Source of the DNA: Syngnathus acus
Taxonomy: Eukaryota > Chordata > Actinopteri > Syngnathiformes > Syngnathidae
DNA length: 64,000 bases
Assembly: GCF_901709675.1 (NCBI RefSeq)
Contig: NC_051089.1
Location: forward strand, 18,970,008-19,034,007
Direction of reading: 5' to 3'
The notes below the pieces were generated by a model, which was given only the letters and a program-made list of their open reading frames with translations, had not been told where the DNA came from and did not search any database. Numbering within the stretch: the stretch's first letter is position 1; each line of letters opens with the position of its first letter. Shown in pieces: positions 1 through 10,313 of this stretch. The position numbers and the translations under genes are program-made.

Positions 1-1329
1 TTGGAGTGCAGCTGGAATAAACGACTGTCCAAATCTCTTTGTGCTCTGACGGGGGAGGACAAATCTGTTGCTGAATTTGGTCCTCATTCCCGTCAGCTCG
101 ATGGGCAGTGGATGGGAGGGATTGGCCAACATGGCTGCCAGTTTTTTCCCCATCCTCTGTTCGACCACCGTCTCCACGCTGTCCAACCCGGTCCCCACCA
201 CAGAGCTGGCCTTCTTCACTAGCTTGTTCAACCTGGTAGCGTCCCTGGCACAGATGTTGCCTCCCCAGCAGGCCCCGGCGAAGAACAGGACACTGGAGAC
301 CACTGACTGATAAAACGTTCTCAGTAGCCTATTACAAACATTAAACGACCTCAGCCTTCTCAGGAAAAACATCCTGCTCCCTTCCTGATAAGAACCTCGG
401 TGTTGTCAGACCAGTCCAGTTTGTTGTTAAAGTGTAGCCCCAGGTACCTGTAGGAGTCCACTCTTTCAACTTCCACTCCCTTGATGGTGATAGGGGCTGA
501 GGTCCCTCTCTTCCTCCTAAAATTCCCCACCAACTCCTTGGTTTTGCTGATGTTGAGCAGAAGGTGGTTGGTGTCGCACCACTTCACAAAGTTCGCCACC
601 AGGGCCTTGTGCTCCTCCTCCCTGTCGTCTGTGATATAGCCCACAATAGAGGAGTCAGCTGAGAACTACTGCAGATGGCACTGGTGTGAGCTGAATTGCA
701 AGTCGGAGGTGTAGACGGTGAAGAGAAATGGTGCCAGGACAGTTCCTTGGGGGGCACCGGTGTTACATACCACCACCTCAGACTGACAGCCCTGCAGTCT
801 AACGTACTATCGTCTGTCTGTCAGGTAGTTGTGGATCCAAGCTGTCAGGGAGTCTTCTACACCCATCACCACTAGTTTGTCTGCCAGTAGTGATGGCTTG
901 ATGGTATTGAATGCGCTGGAGAAGTCGAAGAACACGATCCTCACCATGCTCCGTGGCTTCTCCAGGTGTGTGTAGGCCCTGTGTAGCATGTAGATGACGG
1001 CATCTTCCACCCCCACATTCTCTTGATATGCAAACTGCCGGGGGTCCAGGTAATCCTTCACCTGGGGTTTAAGATGTTGCAGCACCAGCCTCTCCAAGAT
1101 CTTCATGACCTGAGATGTTAGGGCAACCGGTCTGTAATCGTTTGGAGTGCTGGGCCGTCCATTCTTTGGCACCGGGACGATGCATGAGGTCTTCCAGAGC
1201 TGCGGAACCTTCCTCAGTCTCAGAGATAGACTGAAGAGATGGTGGAATATGTCCGCTAGCTCTCCTGCACACCCCTTCAGTACCTTGGGGTTGATGTTAT
1301 CTGGTCCTCTGGCTGTGGTGGAGTGGTAT
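1..1329 (-). mobile_element. Rex1-like LINE fragment (reverse transcriptase)
   Basis: The minus-strand reading includes NDYRPVALTSQVMKILERLV and [11 protein letters not shown] (807-1172), then GAPQGTVLAPF and a C-terminal RT/thumb segment (360-644). This is the order of a Rex1/CR1-superfamily reverse transcriptase. Frames change several times, and the catalytic motif region is damaged near 640-700. The endonuclease half is missing because the fragment abuts another LINE at about 1330. It continues off the left edge toward its 3' end. Confidence 0.85.
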
Positions 1330-3045
1330 GTTTGTCCCTATGATCCTAGGAGCCATGTTGTCTGGGGCTTCATGCCCCTGGTAGGGTCACCCATGGCAAA
1401 AGGGTCCTAGGTGAGGGGCCAGAATAAGCACGGCTCAGAAGACCCCTTATGAAGAATAAATCATATAGACGTAGTTTTCCCTCGCCCGGACGCAGGTTAG
1501 GGGCCCCTCTCTGGAGCCAGGCCTGGAGGGCTTGAAGGCGAGCGTCTGGTGGCCGGGCCTTCGCCCATGGGGCCTGGCCAGGCACAGACCGAAAAGGGAA
1601 CGTGGGTTCCCCTTCCCATGGGCTCACCCCCTGTGTGAGGGGCCAAAGGGGTCGGGTGCATAGTGAGCTGGGTGGCGGCCAAGCGCGGGGACCTTGGCTG
1701 TCTGATCCCCGGCTACGGAAGCTGGCTTTTGGGACATGGAATGTCACCTCTCTGGCTGGAAAGGAGCCCGAGCTGGTGTGTGAGGCAGAAAAGTTCCGAC
1801 TAGACATAGTCGGACTTGCCTCCACACACAGTTTGGGTTCTGGAGCAGTGTGGTTTTCGTCATGGTTGTGGAACAGTGGACCAGCTCTATACCCTTGGCA
1901 GGATCCTCGCGGGGGCATGGGAGTTCGCTCAACCAGTCCACATGAGTTTTGTGGATTTGGAGAAGGCGTTCGACCGTGTCCCTCGGGAAGTTCTGTGGAG
2001 GGTGCTTCGGGAGTACGGGGTGCCGAGCCAACTGATAAGGGCGGTTCGGTCCCTGTATCATCGAGTTTGGTCCGCATTTCCGGCAGTAAGTCGGATTTGC
2101 TCCCAGTGAGGGTTGGACTCCGCCAAGGCTGCCCTTTGTCACCGATTCTGTTTATAACTTTTATGGACAGAATTTCTAGGCCCAGCCGAGGCGTTGAGGG
2201 TGTCCGGTTTGGGGACCTCAGCATTGCATCTCTGCTTTTTGCAGACGACGTGCTGCTGTTGGCTTCTTCAAGCCGTGATCTCCAGCTCTCACTGGAGCGG
2301 TTCGCAGCCGAGTGTGAAGCGGTCGGGATGAGGGTCAGCACCTTCAAATCTGAGTCCATGGTCCTCGGTTGGAAAAGGGTGGAATGCTGTCTCCGGATCA
2401 GGGATGAGATCCTGCCCAAAGTGGAGGAGTTCAAGTATCTTGGGGTCTTGTTCACAAGTGAGGACAGGATGGAGCGTGAGATCGACAGAGGGATCGGAGC
2501 AGCGTCGGCTGTAATGCGGACTCTGTAATGGTCGGTCGTGGTGAGGAGAGAGCTGAGACAAAAGGCAAAGCTCTCAATTTACCAGTCGATCTACGCTCCT
2601 ACCCTCACCTATGGTCACGAGCTATGGGTCGTCACCGAAAGTACGAGATCCTGGATACAAGCGGCCGAAATGAGTTTTCTCTGGAGGGTGTCCAGGCTCT
2701 CCCTTAGAGATAGGGTGAGAAGCTTGGTCATCCGGGAGGGACTCGGAGTAGAGCCGCTGCTCCTCCACATTGAGAGGAGCCAGATGAGGTGGCTCGGGCA
2801 TCTCATCAGGATGCCTCCTGGACGCCTCCCTGGGGAGGTGTTCCGGGCATGTCCCACTGGCAGGAGACCCCGTAGATGACCCAGGACACGCTAGAGAGAC
2901 TATGTTTCTCAGCTGGCCTGGGAACATCTTGGGATCGCCCGGGATGAGCTGGACAATGTGGCTGGGGAGAGGGTTAGTCCCTCCTAAAGCAGCTGCCCCC
3001 GCGACCTGACCCCGGATAAGCGGAAGAAGATGGATAGATGAATAA
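1330..3045 (+). mobile_element. I/Nimb-like LINE, internally deleted
   Basis: The 5' part (to about 1840) begins an APE endonuclease (GTWNVTSLAGKEPELV). It then jumps straight to the reverse transcriptase (EQCGFRHGCGTVDQLYTLGR, VDLEKAFDRVPRE, GLRQGCPLSP, FADDVLLLAS), so nearly all the endonuclease is deleted. RT and C-terminal segments (MPPGRLPGEVFRACPTGRR) lie in three frames. The 3' end has the usual CCGGATAAGCGGAAGA followed by a GATG-rich tail. The clade name is from memory of similar fish elements; I/Nimb is more likely than RTE. A 3' fragment of the same family is at 14406. Confidence 0.82.
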
Positions 3046-3315
3046 AAAAGAAAGAGGCGTCTTCATGACAATGAGCAAAGACAACATCAGTCAGGTGAGC
3101 AAGGAAACGTAGCCCCTCCCTTTTTATGGTTAGGCTACCCATTGCCATTAATTAATTTTTTACATTGACTTCTTAACATATTAATTGATATAAAAAATTA
3201 TTTAGATTAGGTTACTAAAAGGCAAACTACTATTAGGGGGCAGTCTATTAACAGAGTAAATACGGTAAATTTATGTGCAGCCAATTTGTTACCCCTATTT
3301 ACCTATCTACTAACC
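3046..3315. other. Short unassigned AT-rich spacer
   Basis: AT-rich intronic sequence between two elements. No gene or repeat was recognised. Its last eight bases form the left TSD of the hAT element that follows. Confidence 0.5.
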
Positions 3316-3900
3316 CAGGGGTGGGCAAACCTTTTGACTTGCGGGCCGAATTGGGTTCTAAATTTTGACTGGGGGGGCTGAACCAGGAGCAGATGGATGT
3401 AGTGTTTGTGTGAAGTAATGTAAATGACATGTAAAGGTCATTGCATAAAATATTTTGTTTAGTAGGTAGTAAAGCATGGATATTTGGAAAAATAGCTTTT
3501 GAAAACAAATGCATTAACCGTATTTTAACCGGGTTAGAGCAACGCTGGCGTCTGGACTGTTGACTGCCGCTTCTACCCCGAACCGTGTCCGCTATTTGTT
3601 TGTCCCCTGTCTGTTTTGTGTTTCCCGTTTTAAGTGTGCCCGTTTTTTTGTTTTATTTTTCTCGCCTTTTCTCCTGCCCACCGCGTATCTCTGGAGCTCT
3701 GCTCGCACCTCTCCGATCCCGCTCCCTCTGACTACGAGCTACGCTAGCCAGCTAGCCAACCCACAACCGGACCCTCCTACCTCCCGGCTCTGAGCCTGTA
3801 GCTGCTTGCTCTTGGCTCGGCAAACGGTTCCAACCCAACTTGCTGGCCACTTGGCCGGCGTCCTCGGGGGGAGCACCCGCTCGCTGCGAGCTCGCCGGTC

Positions 3901-5061
3901 GTGGCTCGGCTGTGTGCCGCCGTGACACACTGGGGCGTGCCGTTTGCACGGGTACAGTCGGGATTGACCAACACCACCACCCACTCCACCAACATCACGA
4001 CTCGGTCCACTGCTGCTTCCATGCATTTCACTGCCTACCAACTTCTAGTTAACCAGCTACTAGCCATTTCTACCATTTTATCTGGATTATTCCCTGCTGC
4101 TGTGACGTCGCATCTCCTGCATGAACTATCACTTCTGCTACTCCGGGCTTCCATTCCACTAACTTCTCGTCCATTTGTCTACACTGCTGCTGATCTTCAT
4201 CATTTCAACAATAATCACCGTCTCCCTGCTGCTGCTGCCTCAGCTGCCAGCAAGGCTGGGATCCTCCGCCGTCGCCACTACATCCACCGTAGCTCCGGAC
4301 TATCTTTTAAACGACATTTCCCTGATGGCTCACCCATCCCCTCTTTCTGGACTAACTCTCGCCCCCCCGTCACCCTCACCTTCCGTACTGTCAACTTCAA
4401 CAATCTCCACTCCCCCACCCCCGCTCCTTCATCCATCTCCGTCGCACTGCTGAACTGTCGCTCCCTCTCCAACAAATCACTAGTTATTTTCGAACTAATA
4501 TTGGACAATAATTTGGATCTCCTCCTTCTCTGTGAAACATGGCAACAGCCCCTGGACTATTTTTCTCTCAACCAAGCCACTCCGTCTAATTACAGCTACA
4601 TCGCCAAACCCCGCCTCTCTGGGCGAGGAGGTGGTATTGCTGTCCTCCATAAGCGGTCCCTATCCATCACTGAATTGGACCTCAACCTCCCATCTATTTC
4701 ATCCTTTGAATATCTCGCTTTTTCCCTCCCCAACTCTACTAATGCTGTTCTTATCTACCGCCCCCCCAAGTCTCATCCGTCTTTTCTCTCTGAACTCTCT
4801 GAACTTCTCACCATCGTATCCTCAGTCTCCTATCGCCTCCTACTAATCGGTGACTTCAACATCCACATCGACCAGCAAACTGCTCCACTGACGTCTGACT
4901 TCATCTCCCTTCTGGACTGCTTTCATCTCACCCAGCACATCAACTTCCCCACCCACACCAAAGGCCACACCCTGGATATAGTATGCTCCTCCTTTCCACT
5001 CACATCCAACCCCCGTCCTCTCACCTTTCCACTGTCAGATCCTCTCTGCATCCTCCCCTGA
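3901..5061 (+). pseudogene. L2 LINE 5' region and APE endonuclease, broken
   Basis: The 386-codon frame has a low-complexity Ser/Pro/Thr-rich N-terminal part. From about residue 180 an AP-type endonuclease follows: LLNCRSLSNKS, LCETW at about 210, RGGGIAVLH, and LIGDFNIHID at about 315. It nicks target DNA to prime reverse transcription. After GHTLDIVCSS the usual SDHLAI catalytic segment is missing and the frame ends, so a small deletion and frameshift separate it from the RT frame that starts at 5183. In an intact L2 the two form one polyprotein. Confidence 0.85.
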
Positions 5062-5182
5062 TGACCTTGCCACCACGCTCAACAACATCCTTTCTGACTC
5101 CCTTGATTCCCTAGCCCCCTGGAAAACTTCCTCTGTTACATTCACTAACTCTGCCCCTTGCTACACACCGGAACTCCGCACC

Positions 5183-7138
5183 ATGAAACAAACTGGCCGT
5201 CAACTCGAACGCCTCTACAAAAGAACCCGCCTCACCGTCCATGCCGAAACCTTTAAACAACACATCTCCTCCTATCGTGATGCTCTTCTTGCTGCCAAAT
5301 CTGCTTACTTCTCATCTCTCATTAATAACACCAACCGAAACCCCCGCATACTGTTCTCCACCGTCAACAAATTGCTCCAGCCACCGGTCACCAAGCCACC
5401 CTCCTCACCCGCCCTCTGTAACTCCTTCCTTGTCAACTTTAACAACAAAATCGCCCAAATCAACAGTTCTCTGACCGACACCATCAATAACTCCTCCTCC
5501 CCCACCTCCCCTGCCCTCCTGCCCCCCCTTCCTGACCTCCCACCCTTCCCCTCTCTCACTGCCTTCTCCCTTGTCGACTCCTCCACTATCCTAGACATCA
5601 TTACCTCATCCAAGACAACCACCTGCTCTCTCGACCCTCTTCCAACGACCTTAACTAAGGCCTGCCTCCCTGTCCTCCTCCCCCACCTCACCACCCTTTT
5701 TAATCAGTCTTTATCCCTTGGCCACTTTCCCACTGTCTATAAACTTGCAGCCATCACCCCCATCCTCAAAAAGCCCACCTTGGACCCACTCAACCTCTCC
5801 AACTACCGTCCCATCTCCAACCTTTCATTCCTTTCCAAAACCCTTGAACGCATTGTCTCCGCCCAACTCCACACCCATCTCCAGTCCAACAACCTCTATG
5901 AACCCTTCCAGTCCGGATTCCGCCCACTTCACAGCACTGAAACAGCTCTAGTCAAAGTCACCAACGATCTCCTCATTTCTGCAGACTCTGGTGCCCTCAA
6001 CATCCTACTACTACTTGACCTTAGCGCAGCCTTTGACACTGTGAACCATTCCATCCTCCTCCAAAGGCTGCGCCAACTAGGTGTTGAGGGCACTGCACTC
6101 GACTGGCTCACCTCCGACCTCACCAACAGAAACCAGTTCATCTCTCTCTCCGGTCACACATCCATCCTCTCTCCAGTTACACAAGGGGTCCCCCAAGGCT
6201 CAGTTCTTGGCCCCCTCCTATTCATCTGTTACCTCTTTCCCCTTGGTACTGTCATCCGCAAACTCAATCTGGACTTCCACTGCTACGCTGATGACACCCA
6301 GATCTATATACGTACGACACCAACCCGTAACCCTTCCCTCACTCATTTTGAAACCTGCATCTCTACAATAAAAGCATGGCTGACCCACAACTTTCTCAAA
6401 CTCAACAGTGACAAAACAGAGCTCCTCCTCATAGGCACTAAATCCTCCCTTAACAAAACTGGATCCATCACACTCACCATTGACTCCTCAAACATCACTC
6501 CCTCCCCTCTGGCATGCAATCTTGGCGTTATTTTTGACCCCACACTGTCCTTTCAACCTCATGTTAGCTCAGTTGTCAAGACCTCCTACTTCCACCTCCG
6601 ACGCATCGCTAAAATCTGGCACTGCCTTTCTCTCCCTGCCGCTGAATCTCTCATCCACGCCTTCATCTCATCCCGGCTTGATTACTGCAACTCCCTTCTC
6701 ACTGGAATCACTGCTCACTCACTCCATAGACTTCAACTAGTCCAAAACTCTGCTGCCCGCCTCCTTACCCACACCCGGTCCCGTGAACACATCACTCCTG
6801 TTCTCCACTCTCTTCACTGGCTTCCCATGAAGGAGCGTATCATCTTCAAGATACTCCTCCTCACCTTCAAAGCCCTTCACCACCTGGCTCCCACTTACCT
6901 ATCCGACCTCCTTGTCCCCTACTGCCCCAACCGTCCCCTCCGATCCTCCAATACTTCACGTCTGACAGTCCCAAAATCCAAACTCAAATCCTTCGGTGAC
7001 AGAGCCTTTTCCTGCACATCACCCCGACTCTGGAACTCTCTCCCCCAGTCTGTCTGTGACTCACCCACACTCCCCATATTTAAGTCCCGTCTAAAAACTT
7101 ACCTCTTCTCCCAAGCTCATGACCTCCCCTACCCATAA
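5183..7138 (+). CDS. L2 LINE reverse transcriptase
   Basis: The open frame is 651 codons. It copies the element's RNA into DNA at the nicked target. Visible blocks are LNLSNYRPISNLSFLSK (about residue 206), LLLDLSAAFDTVNH (about 276), QGVPQGSVLGPLLF (about 333) and the catalytic CYADDTQIYI (about 366). A long L2-type C-terminal region ends before the 3' UTR. No internal stop is seen, and all core RT motifs are intact. The upstream endonuclease is in another frame, so this copy cannot make the full product without repair. Confidence 0.9.
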   Translation: MKQTGRQLERLYKRTRLTVHAETFKQHISSYRDALLAAKSAYFSSLINNTNRNPRILFSTVNKLLQPPVTKPPSSPALCNSFLVNFNNKIAQINSSLTDTINNSSSPTSPALLPPLPDLPPFPSLTAFSLVDSSTILDIITSSKTTTCSLDPLPTTLTKACLPVLLPHLTTLFNQSLSLGHFPTVYKLAAITPILKKPTLDPLNLSNYRPISNLSFLSKTLERIVSAQLHTHLQSNNLYEPFQSGFRPLHSTETALVKVTNDLLISADSGALNILLLLDLSAAFDTVNHSILLQRLRQLGVEGTALDWLTSDLTNRNQFISLSGHTSILSPVTQGVPQGSVLGPLLFICYLFPLGTVIRKLNLDFHCYADDTQIYIRTTPTRNPSLTHFETCISTIKAWLTHNFLKLNSDKTELLLIGTKSSLNKTGSITLTIDSSNITPSPLACNLGVIFDPTLSFQPHVSSVVKTSYFHLRRIAKIWHCLSLPAAESLIHAFISSRLDYCNSLLTGITAHSLHRLQLVQNSAARLLTHTRSREHITPVLHSLHWLPMKERIIFKILLLTFKALHHLAPTYLSDLLVPYCPNRPLRSSNTSRLTVPKSKLKSFGDRAFSCTSPRLWNSLPQSVCDSPTLPIFKSRLKTYLFSQAHDLPYP

Positions 7139-7280
7139 CTGGTTTCCTCTTCTTAAGTTTACCCGATTGTTTCCTCCCCGTCCCCCTCCCCTCATGTATG
7201 TCTTTGCCTTGTTCCCTGTAAGCGTCTTTGGGTTTTTGAAAAGCGCTATACAAATTTAATGAATTATTATTATTATTATT

Positions 7281-7671
7281 TTCCGGACTATAAGGCGCAC
7301 CGGACTATAAGGCGCACGTTCAATGAATGGCCTTATATAAGGTGGACCGGACTATAAGGCGGACCATTAATGCATCATGTCAGATTTTTAATCCAAATCA
7401 AATCATTCTCCATTTTATCTTTTTTATTTCAGCTTCAGATGCAACAAATTACTTTATAATCACAAAATAATGATCCGTAGTCTTTTTGATTCATGATTCA
7501 TAGTCTTCAGCGGGCCACTTATGATTGATTTCATGACACAATGCTTCAGGCCAGTTTAACTTTAGGAATTTGGTCCATATATAAGGCGCACCGGACTATA
7601 AGGCGCATTGCACTGTTGGCTTTTGAACATTTTTTAGGTTTTTAGGTGCGCCCTATAGTCCGGAAAATACG
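7281..7671. repeat. Inverted-repeat element, CCGGACTATAAGGCGCA family
   Basis: The left end carries two copies of CCGGACTATAAGGCGCAC and the right end the inverse (GCGCCCTATAGTCCGGAAAA). It follows directly on the ATT tail of the L2 LINE. The ends resemble those of the TA-flanked elements at 56109, 59712 and 61573. No coding sequence is present. Confidence 0.75.
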
Positions 7672-8133
7672 TTATTAACAGCATTAAAAAAATATCTCAC
7701 CAAAAAACTAGTATCAGTGATTCACATTAAATACGACACTGTTATTATGAATAACAGTTTCCATCACTTCAGCGGCTGCTTATCTTATTAGGCGAAATCA
7801 CATAAAACAGCAAACATTCTGACCGAATACATCATCTTGAAGAATGAGTGTAATAATACATCTAAATAAAGTAATAAAGAAATCAAAACGGCAACACGGT
7901 GACGGATATCTGAAAATCAGAGCAGAGCTTTAACCCACAAACACCTGGTGACAGAGGTGAGGAAACGGGAAACACTTCCTTAAAGTCGGCTTTAAAACCT
8001 TTAAAAGTTAAGATTAGTCGCAAACAGGTGGTGCATCAATGTCCTTGAGCATCCTGCATTGTTTGAAAATGAGAATGGTCGCTAGTTTCAATCCCTGCTA
8101 TTTGTACAAATTATTTTTAAAATGCATTTTTTT

Positions 8134-8395
8134 TTACAACAAACTAGAGAAACTCCCCTTCCTTTTCAGTGGGAACAGTATTGTTGGTCTCCCTTTTTTT
8201 CCTAGTGCATCATAGTAAAATTTGTTGTGGCAATTCTTAGGATAGAGCTTGTTAACCGAGATCTGTGACGGGGCTTTGTTAATGTTCACGTGGCTGAACG
8301 TCTGCTCATACACGTCGGTCGAGCCAAATTCTCCACTCTTTTTAAACACTCGACACTCAGTGTCCACCTTGCTTTTCCTTGGGTCACTCATTTTA
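8134..8395 (-). pseudogene. hAT transposase relic (N-terminus fused to internal part)
   Basis: The minus-strand frame starts MSDPRKSKVDTECRVFKK, a beginning seen in GTF2IRD2/ZBED-like hAT transposases. It then jumps to a segment like YEQTFSHVNINKAPSQISVN from much further along such proteins. The BED zinc finger and DDE core are therefore deleted. About 94 codons remain against roughly 600 in an intact family member. It lies in the hAT element 3316-8826 and is a defective, non-autonomous copy. Confidence 0.7.
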
Positions 8396-8420
8396 ATGAG
8401 TGACCCAAGGAAAAGCAAGG
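8367..8420. repeat. Perfect palindrome, 26-bp arms
   Basis: The left arm 8367-8392 is the exact reverse complement of 8395-8420, with only TT between them. The arms contain the first codons of the hAT transposase relic (MSDPRKSK), which are therefore present on both strands. Confidence 0.97.
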
Positions 8421-8423
8421 CTT

Positions 8424-8477
8424 CAGTTTTACGCTCAAGCCACCCACAGGTTTGTGGGTGGCTTGAGCGTAAAACTG
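8424..8477. repeat. Perfect palindrome, 25-bp arms
   Basis: The left arm 8424-8448 is the exact reverse complement of 8453-8477, with a GGTT loop. It begins three bases after the previous palindrome. The arm sequence contains GCTCAAGCCACCCACA. Confidence 0.97.
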
Positions 8478-8826
8478 TATCTGAAAGCTCAGCGCGCGAA
8501 TTACGAGAATGCTGACATCACACCGCACACTCAAAATTCGGCACTGATAGAAATAGAGCACGGAGTGCGCCGGGTCCGTACTACTGAGTACGTACACGCA
8601 CTTGTGAGTGTGCACTGAGCTTTCTGACACGGCTGCCGGGAGTAAATGCCCGGGCGGGCGTTTCCCCATCTACTGGGGAAACGCAGTCATTGCAGGGAAA
8701 ATGACAAACAAATGTTTAATAATACAATTTATTCAGGTTTGGTGGGCCGGATTAAATGCCCCGTGGGCCGGATTAAATGCCCCGTGGGCCGGATGTGACC
8801 CGCGGGCCGTAGTTTGCCCATGTCTG

Positions 8827-9532
8827 TACTAACCTGTTGTATTTTTACACTTGTGTAGATGCTGTTACTGAGTAGGAGGTGGAGCAACTGTTTATATAAA
8901 ACTGAGTAATTGTTCATGTTTTTCATAATAAACTTAATTATAGTGAGTCAAAATTTGACTCTCTGGTCTTCTTTTGGGGGGGGGCTTGACATATTTTGGC
9001 GTAGCGCCCCCAGGAGATCTGAACCGGCTCTGGGGCAGGTTGACAGAAGCAAGGCTGCCAGTGTGTACCTACGGCCCCTCCAATCACCACCAAACATTCA
9101 TATCCAGGCATACACCAGTGTGAGGGGCACTAGAGGCAAGGTGTGGGAGGTGTCTTGCCCAAGGACACTTGAATGTGGGAGGAAATCAGAATATCCAGAG
9201 GAAACCGGGAAAACACGGAGAGAACATGCACAAGAAGGCCGGAATGTGAGGCGGATGTGCTCACCAGTCGACCACCATACATACCTGTCATACAATTACT
9301 GTGTCTTGATTTTAGGAATACGCAATCATTGTACGGCACCATATCACCACTCAAACGTTCATTGGATCAGGTAGAATCAGCTAAGATGCATTTTCATTTA
9401 GGTTCATTAACAGAGGTGTGAATGCCATTTAAAAACATTTTAAAAAGAAAATCTCTTTTCTGAAGAATAAGGCCTTGTGTTTTTCTACCTTTTTGTGTTT
9501 ATTAATGTTAGTGTCTTGGGAAGAACACCCAC
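8827..9532. other. Intron sequence with an LTR-end-like stretch and a dispersed repeat
   Basis: At 8925-9015 an AATAAA is followed by a G run and TTTTGGCGTAGCGCCC, which could be an LTR end plus primer site, but no partner was found. About 9085-9290 resembles a dispersed fish repeat with a GTCTTGCCCAAGGACA phrase. No coding exon was seen. Confidence 0.4.
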
Positions 9533-9685
9533 CGATGTCTTTGGCTCTGACTGCAATCGGCCTTCGGAGTTCCATAACAAACTTTTTGGCATCCAGACGT
9601 ATCTCAATGACATTATTCAGAAGAGCGAAGAGTGGGGCCAGAGGAAATGAGGCCACGAAAAGAGTCACCATCCCAAACTGGATGA
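9533..9685 (-). CDS. ano1: Anoctamin exon: TM7-TM8 with last Ca2+ ligands
   Basis: The acceptor is ctgtag and the donor GTGGGT. The exon codes for [40 protein letters not shown] and [12 protein letters not shown]. This is the most conserved anoctamin segment. E and D of EIRLD are the TM8 Ca2+ ligands (E734 and D738 in mouse) and both are present. The following exon (IWYNIL... in ANO1) is not found in 1-9532 and must lie beyond the window edge, so this intron exceeds 9.5 kb. Confidence 0.96.
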
Positions 9686-9763
9686 CTACAGAAACACAAA
9701 ACAGTCTTTGTTGTTAAATTACAGAAAAGGTTTAAAAACGTAAGAATATTCATTACTGTAGCT

Positions 9764-9942
9764 CAGGCATGTCCAACTCCGGTCCAAGAGGGCCGCTGTT
9801 CTGCCTGTTTTCCATGACTCCAGGCTGCAACACTTTTGATTCAAATGATCAGCACACCAGCAGGTTCGGAAGAAGCTTGATAACAATGCTTCCTGAAACA
9901 GGCAGGACAGCGGCCGTCTAGGATAAAGTTTGGGCACCCCTG
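9764..9942. mobile_element. hAT MITE in short anoctamin intron
   Basis: Inverted ends CAGGCATGTCCAACTCCGGTC and AAAGTTTGGGCACCCCTG flank 179 bp. The sides CTGTAGCT and CTGGAGAT agree at six of eight bases, as expected for a decayed hAT TSD. It makes up over a third of the 485-bp intron between the two last visible exons. Confidence 0.8.
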
Positions 9943-10170
9943 CTGGAGATGGTGTGGAATACTTCAACAAAAAAAAACATAAGTCATGTGAAACAGTTGT
10001 CAGACATCGGTTTCTAGAGTAATACGGTCTTTGAGACATGATACTTAGTAAAATGGCAAAAACTATACTGGTTAGATTATTTTTTCTTTTAACTTTACTT
10101 TAAATCCTTTGGTGACCCTATTAGAATGTTTTTTTTTGTGCTACCAAAACATCATTAAAAATCAACTTAC

Positions 10171-10313
10171 TCATTTCCATGTACTCTGGGCTAAGACCAA
10201 CAAAAGGAAGGAGGAAATGGTCCTTCTCATGTTGCTGCAAGGTCTTGGTCAGCTCTTCTTGTTGCTTTGGGTCCATCTCAGACTTTTTCTTACGTAGCAG
10301 TTTTTTCAGCTTG
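10171..10313 (-). CDS. ano1: Anoctamin exon: TM6-TM7 loop and TM7 start
   Basis: The exon lies on the far side of the 29.3-kb intron. The acceptor is ctgtag and the donor GTAAGT. The first base completes the Pro codon left open at 39635, giving GVP-KLKKLLRKKKSEMD. It continues with a strongly charged linker (PKQQEELTKTLQQHEKDHF) and LLPFVGLSPEYMEM. The two Glu of PEYMEM are the TM7 Ca2+ ligands (E702 and E705 in mouse). The charged linker is the least conserved part, as in other anoctamins. It ends with A of the Ile codon finished in the next exon. Confidence 0.95.

Larger units (their letters stand above)
3530..7280 (+). mobile_element. L2-clade LINE, nearly complete
   Basis: The element holds a 5' region, an endonuclease frame, a reverse-transcriptase frame and a typical L2 3' end (AAAAGCGCTATACAAAT followed by an ATT repeat). 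It sits inside the hAT element at 3316-8826 and in the opposite orientation to its transposase. The long uninterrupted RT frame suggests a fairly recent insertion. It lacks a visible long TSD because its 3' side runs into the repeat at 7281. Confidence 0.9.
3316..8826 (-). mobile_element. hAT element with nested insertions, exact 8-bp TSD
   Basis: The ends are CAGGGGTGGGCAAACC and, inverted, GTTTGCCCATGTCTG. Both sides carry the 8-bp duplication TACTAACC (3308-3315 and 8827-8834), which is diagnostic of hAT transposition. A truncated transposase start is coded on the minus strand near 8390. The inner part is displaced by an L2 LINE (about 3530-7280) and a TA-type inverted-repeat element (7281-7671). 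Without these the element would be about 1.4 kb, so it was probably an internally deleted copy when it inserted. Confidence 0.9.

Noticed and set aside
1370-2455. Long minus-strand open frame of 361 codons
   Set aside because: It runs antisense to a LINE whose plus-strand frames carry RT motifs; its own sequence is low-complexity Pro/Ser/Arg with no domain.
8925-9015. Endogenous retrovirus 5' end (AATAAA plus primer-site-like TGGCG)
   Set aside because: No LTR start, no partner LTR and no gag follow; kept only as a remark.
1-9532. Next anoctamin exon (IWYNIL segment)
   Set aside because: No matching coding with splice sites was found on the minus strand; the exon must be outside the window.
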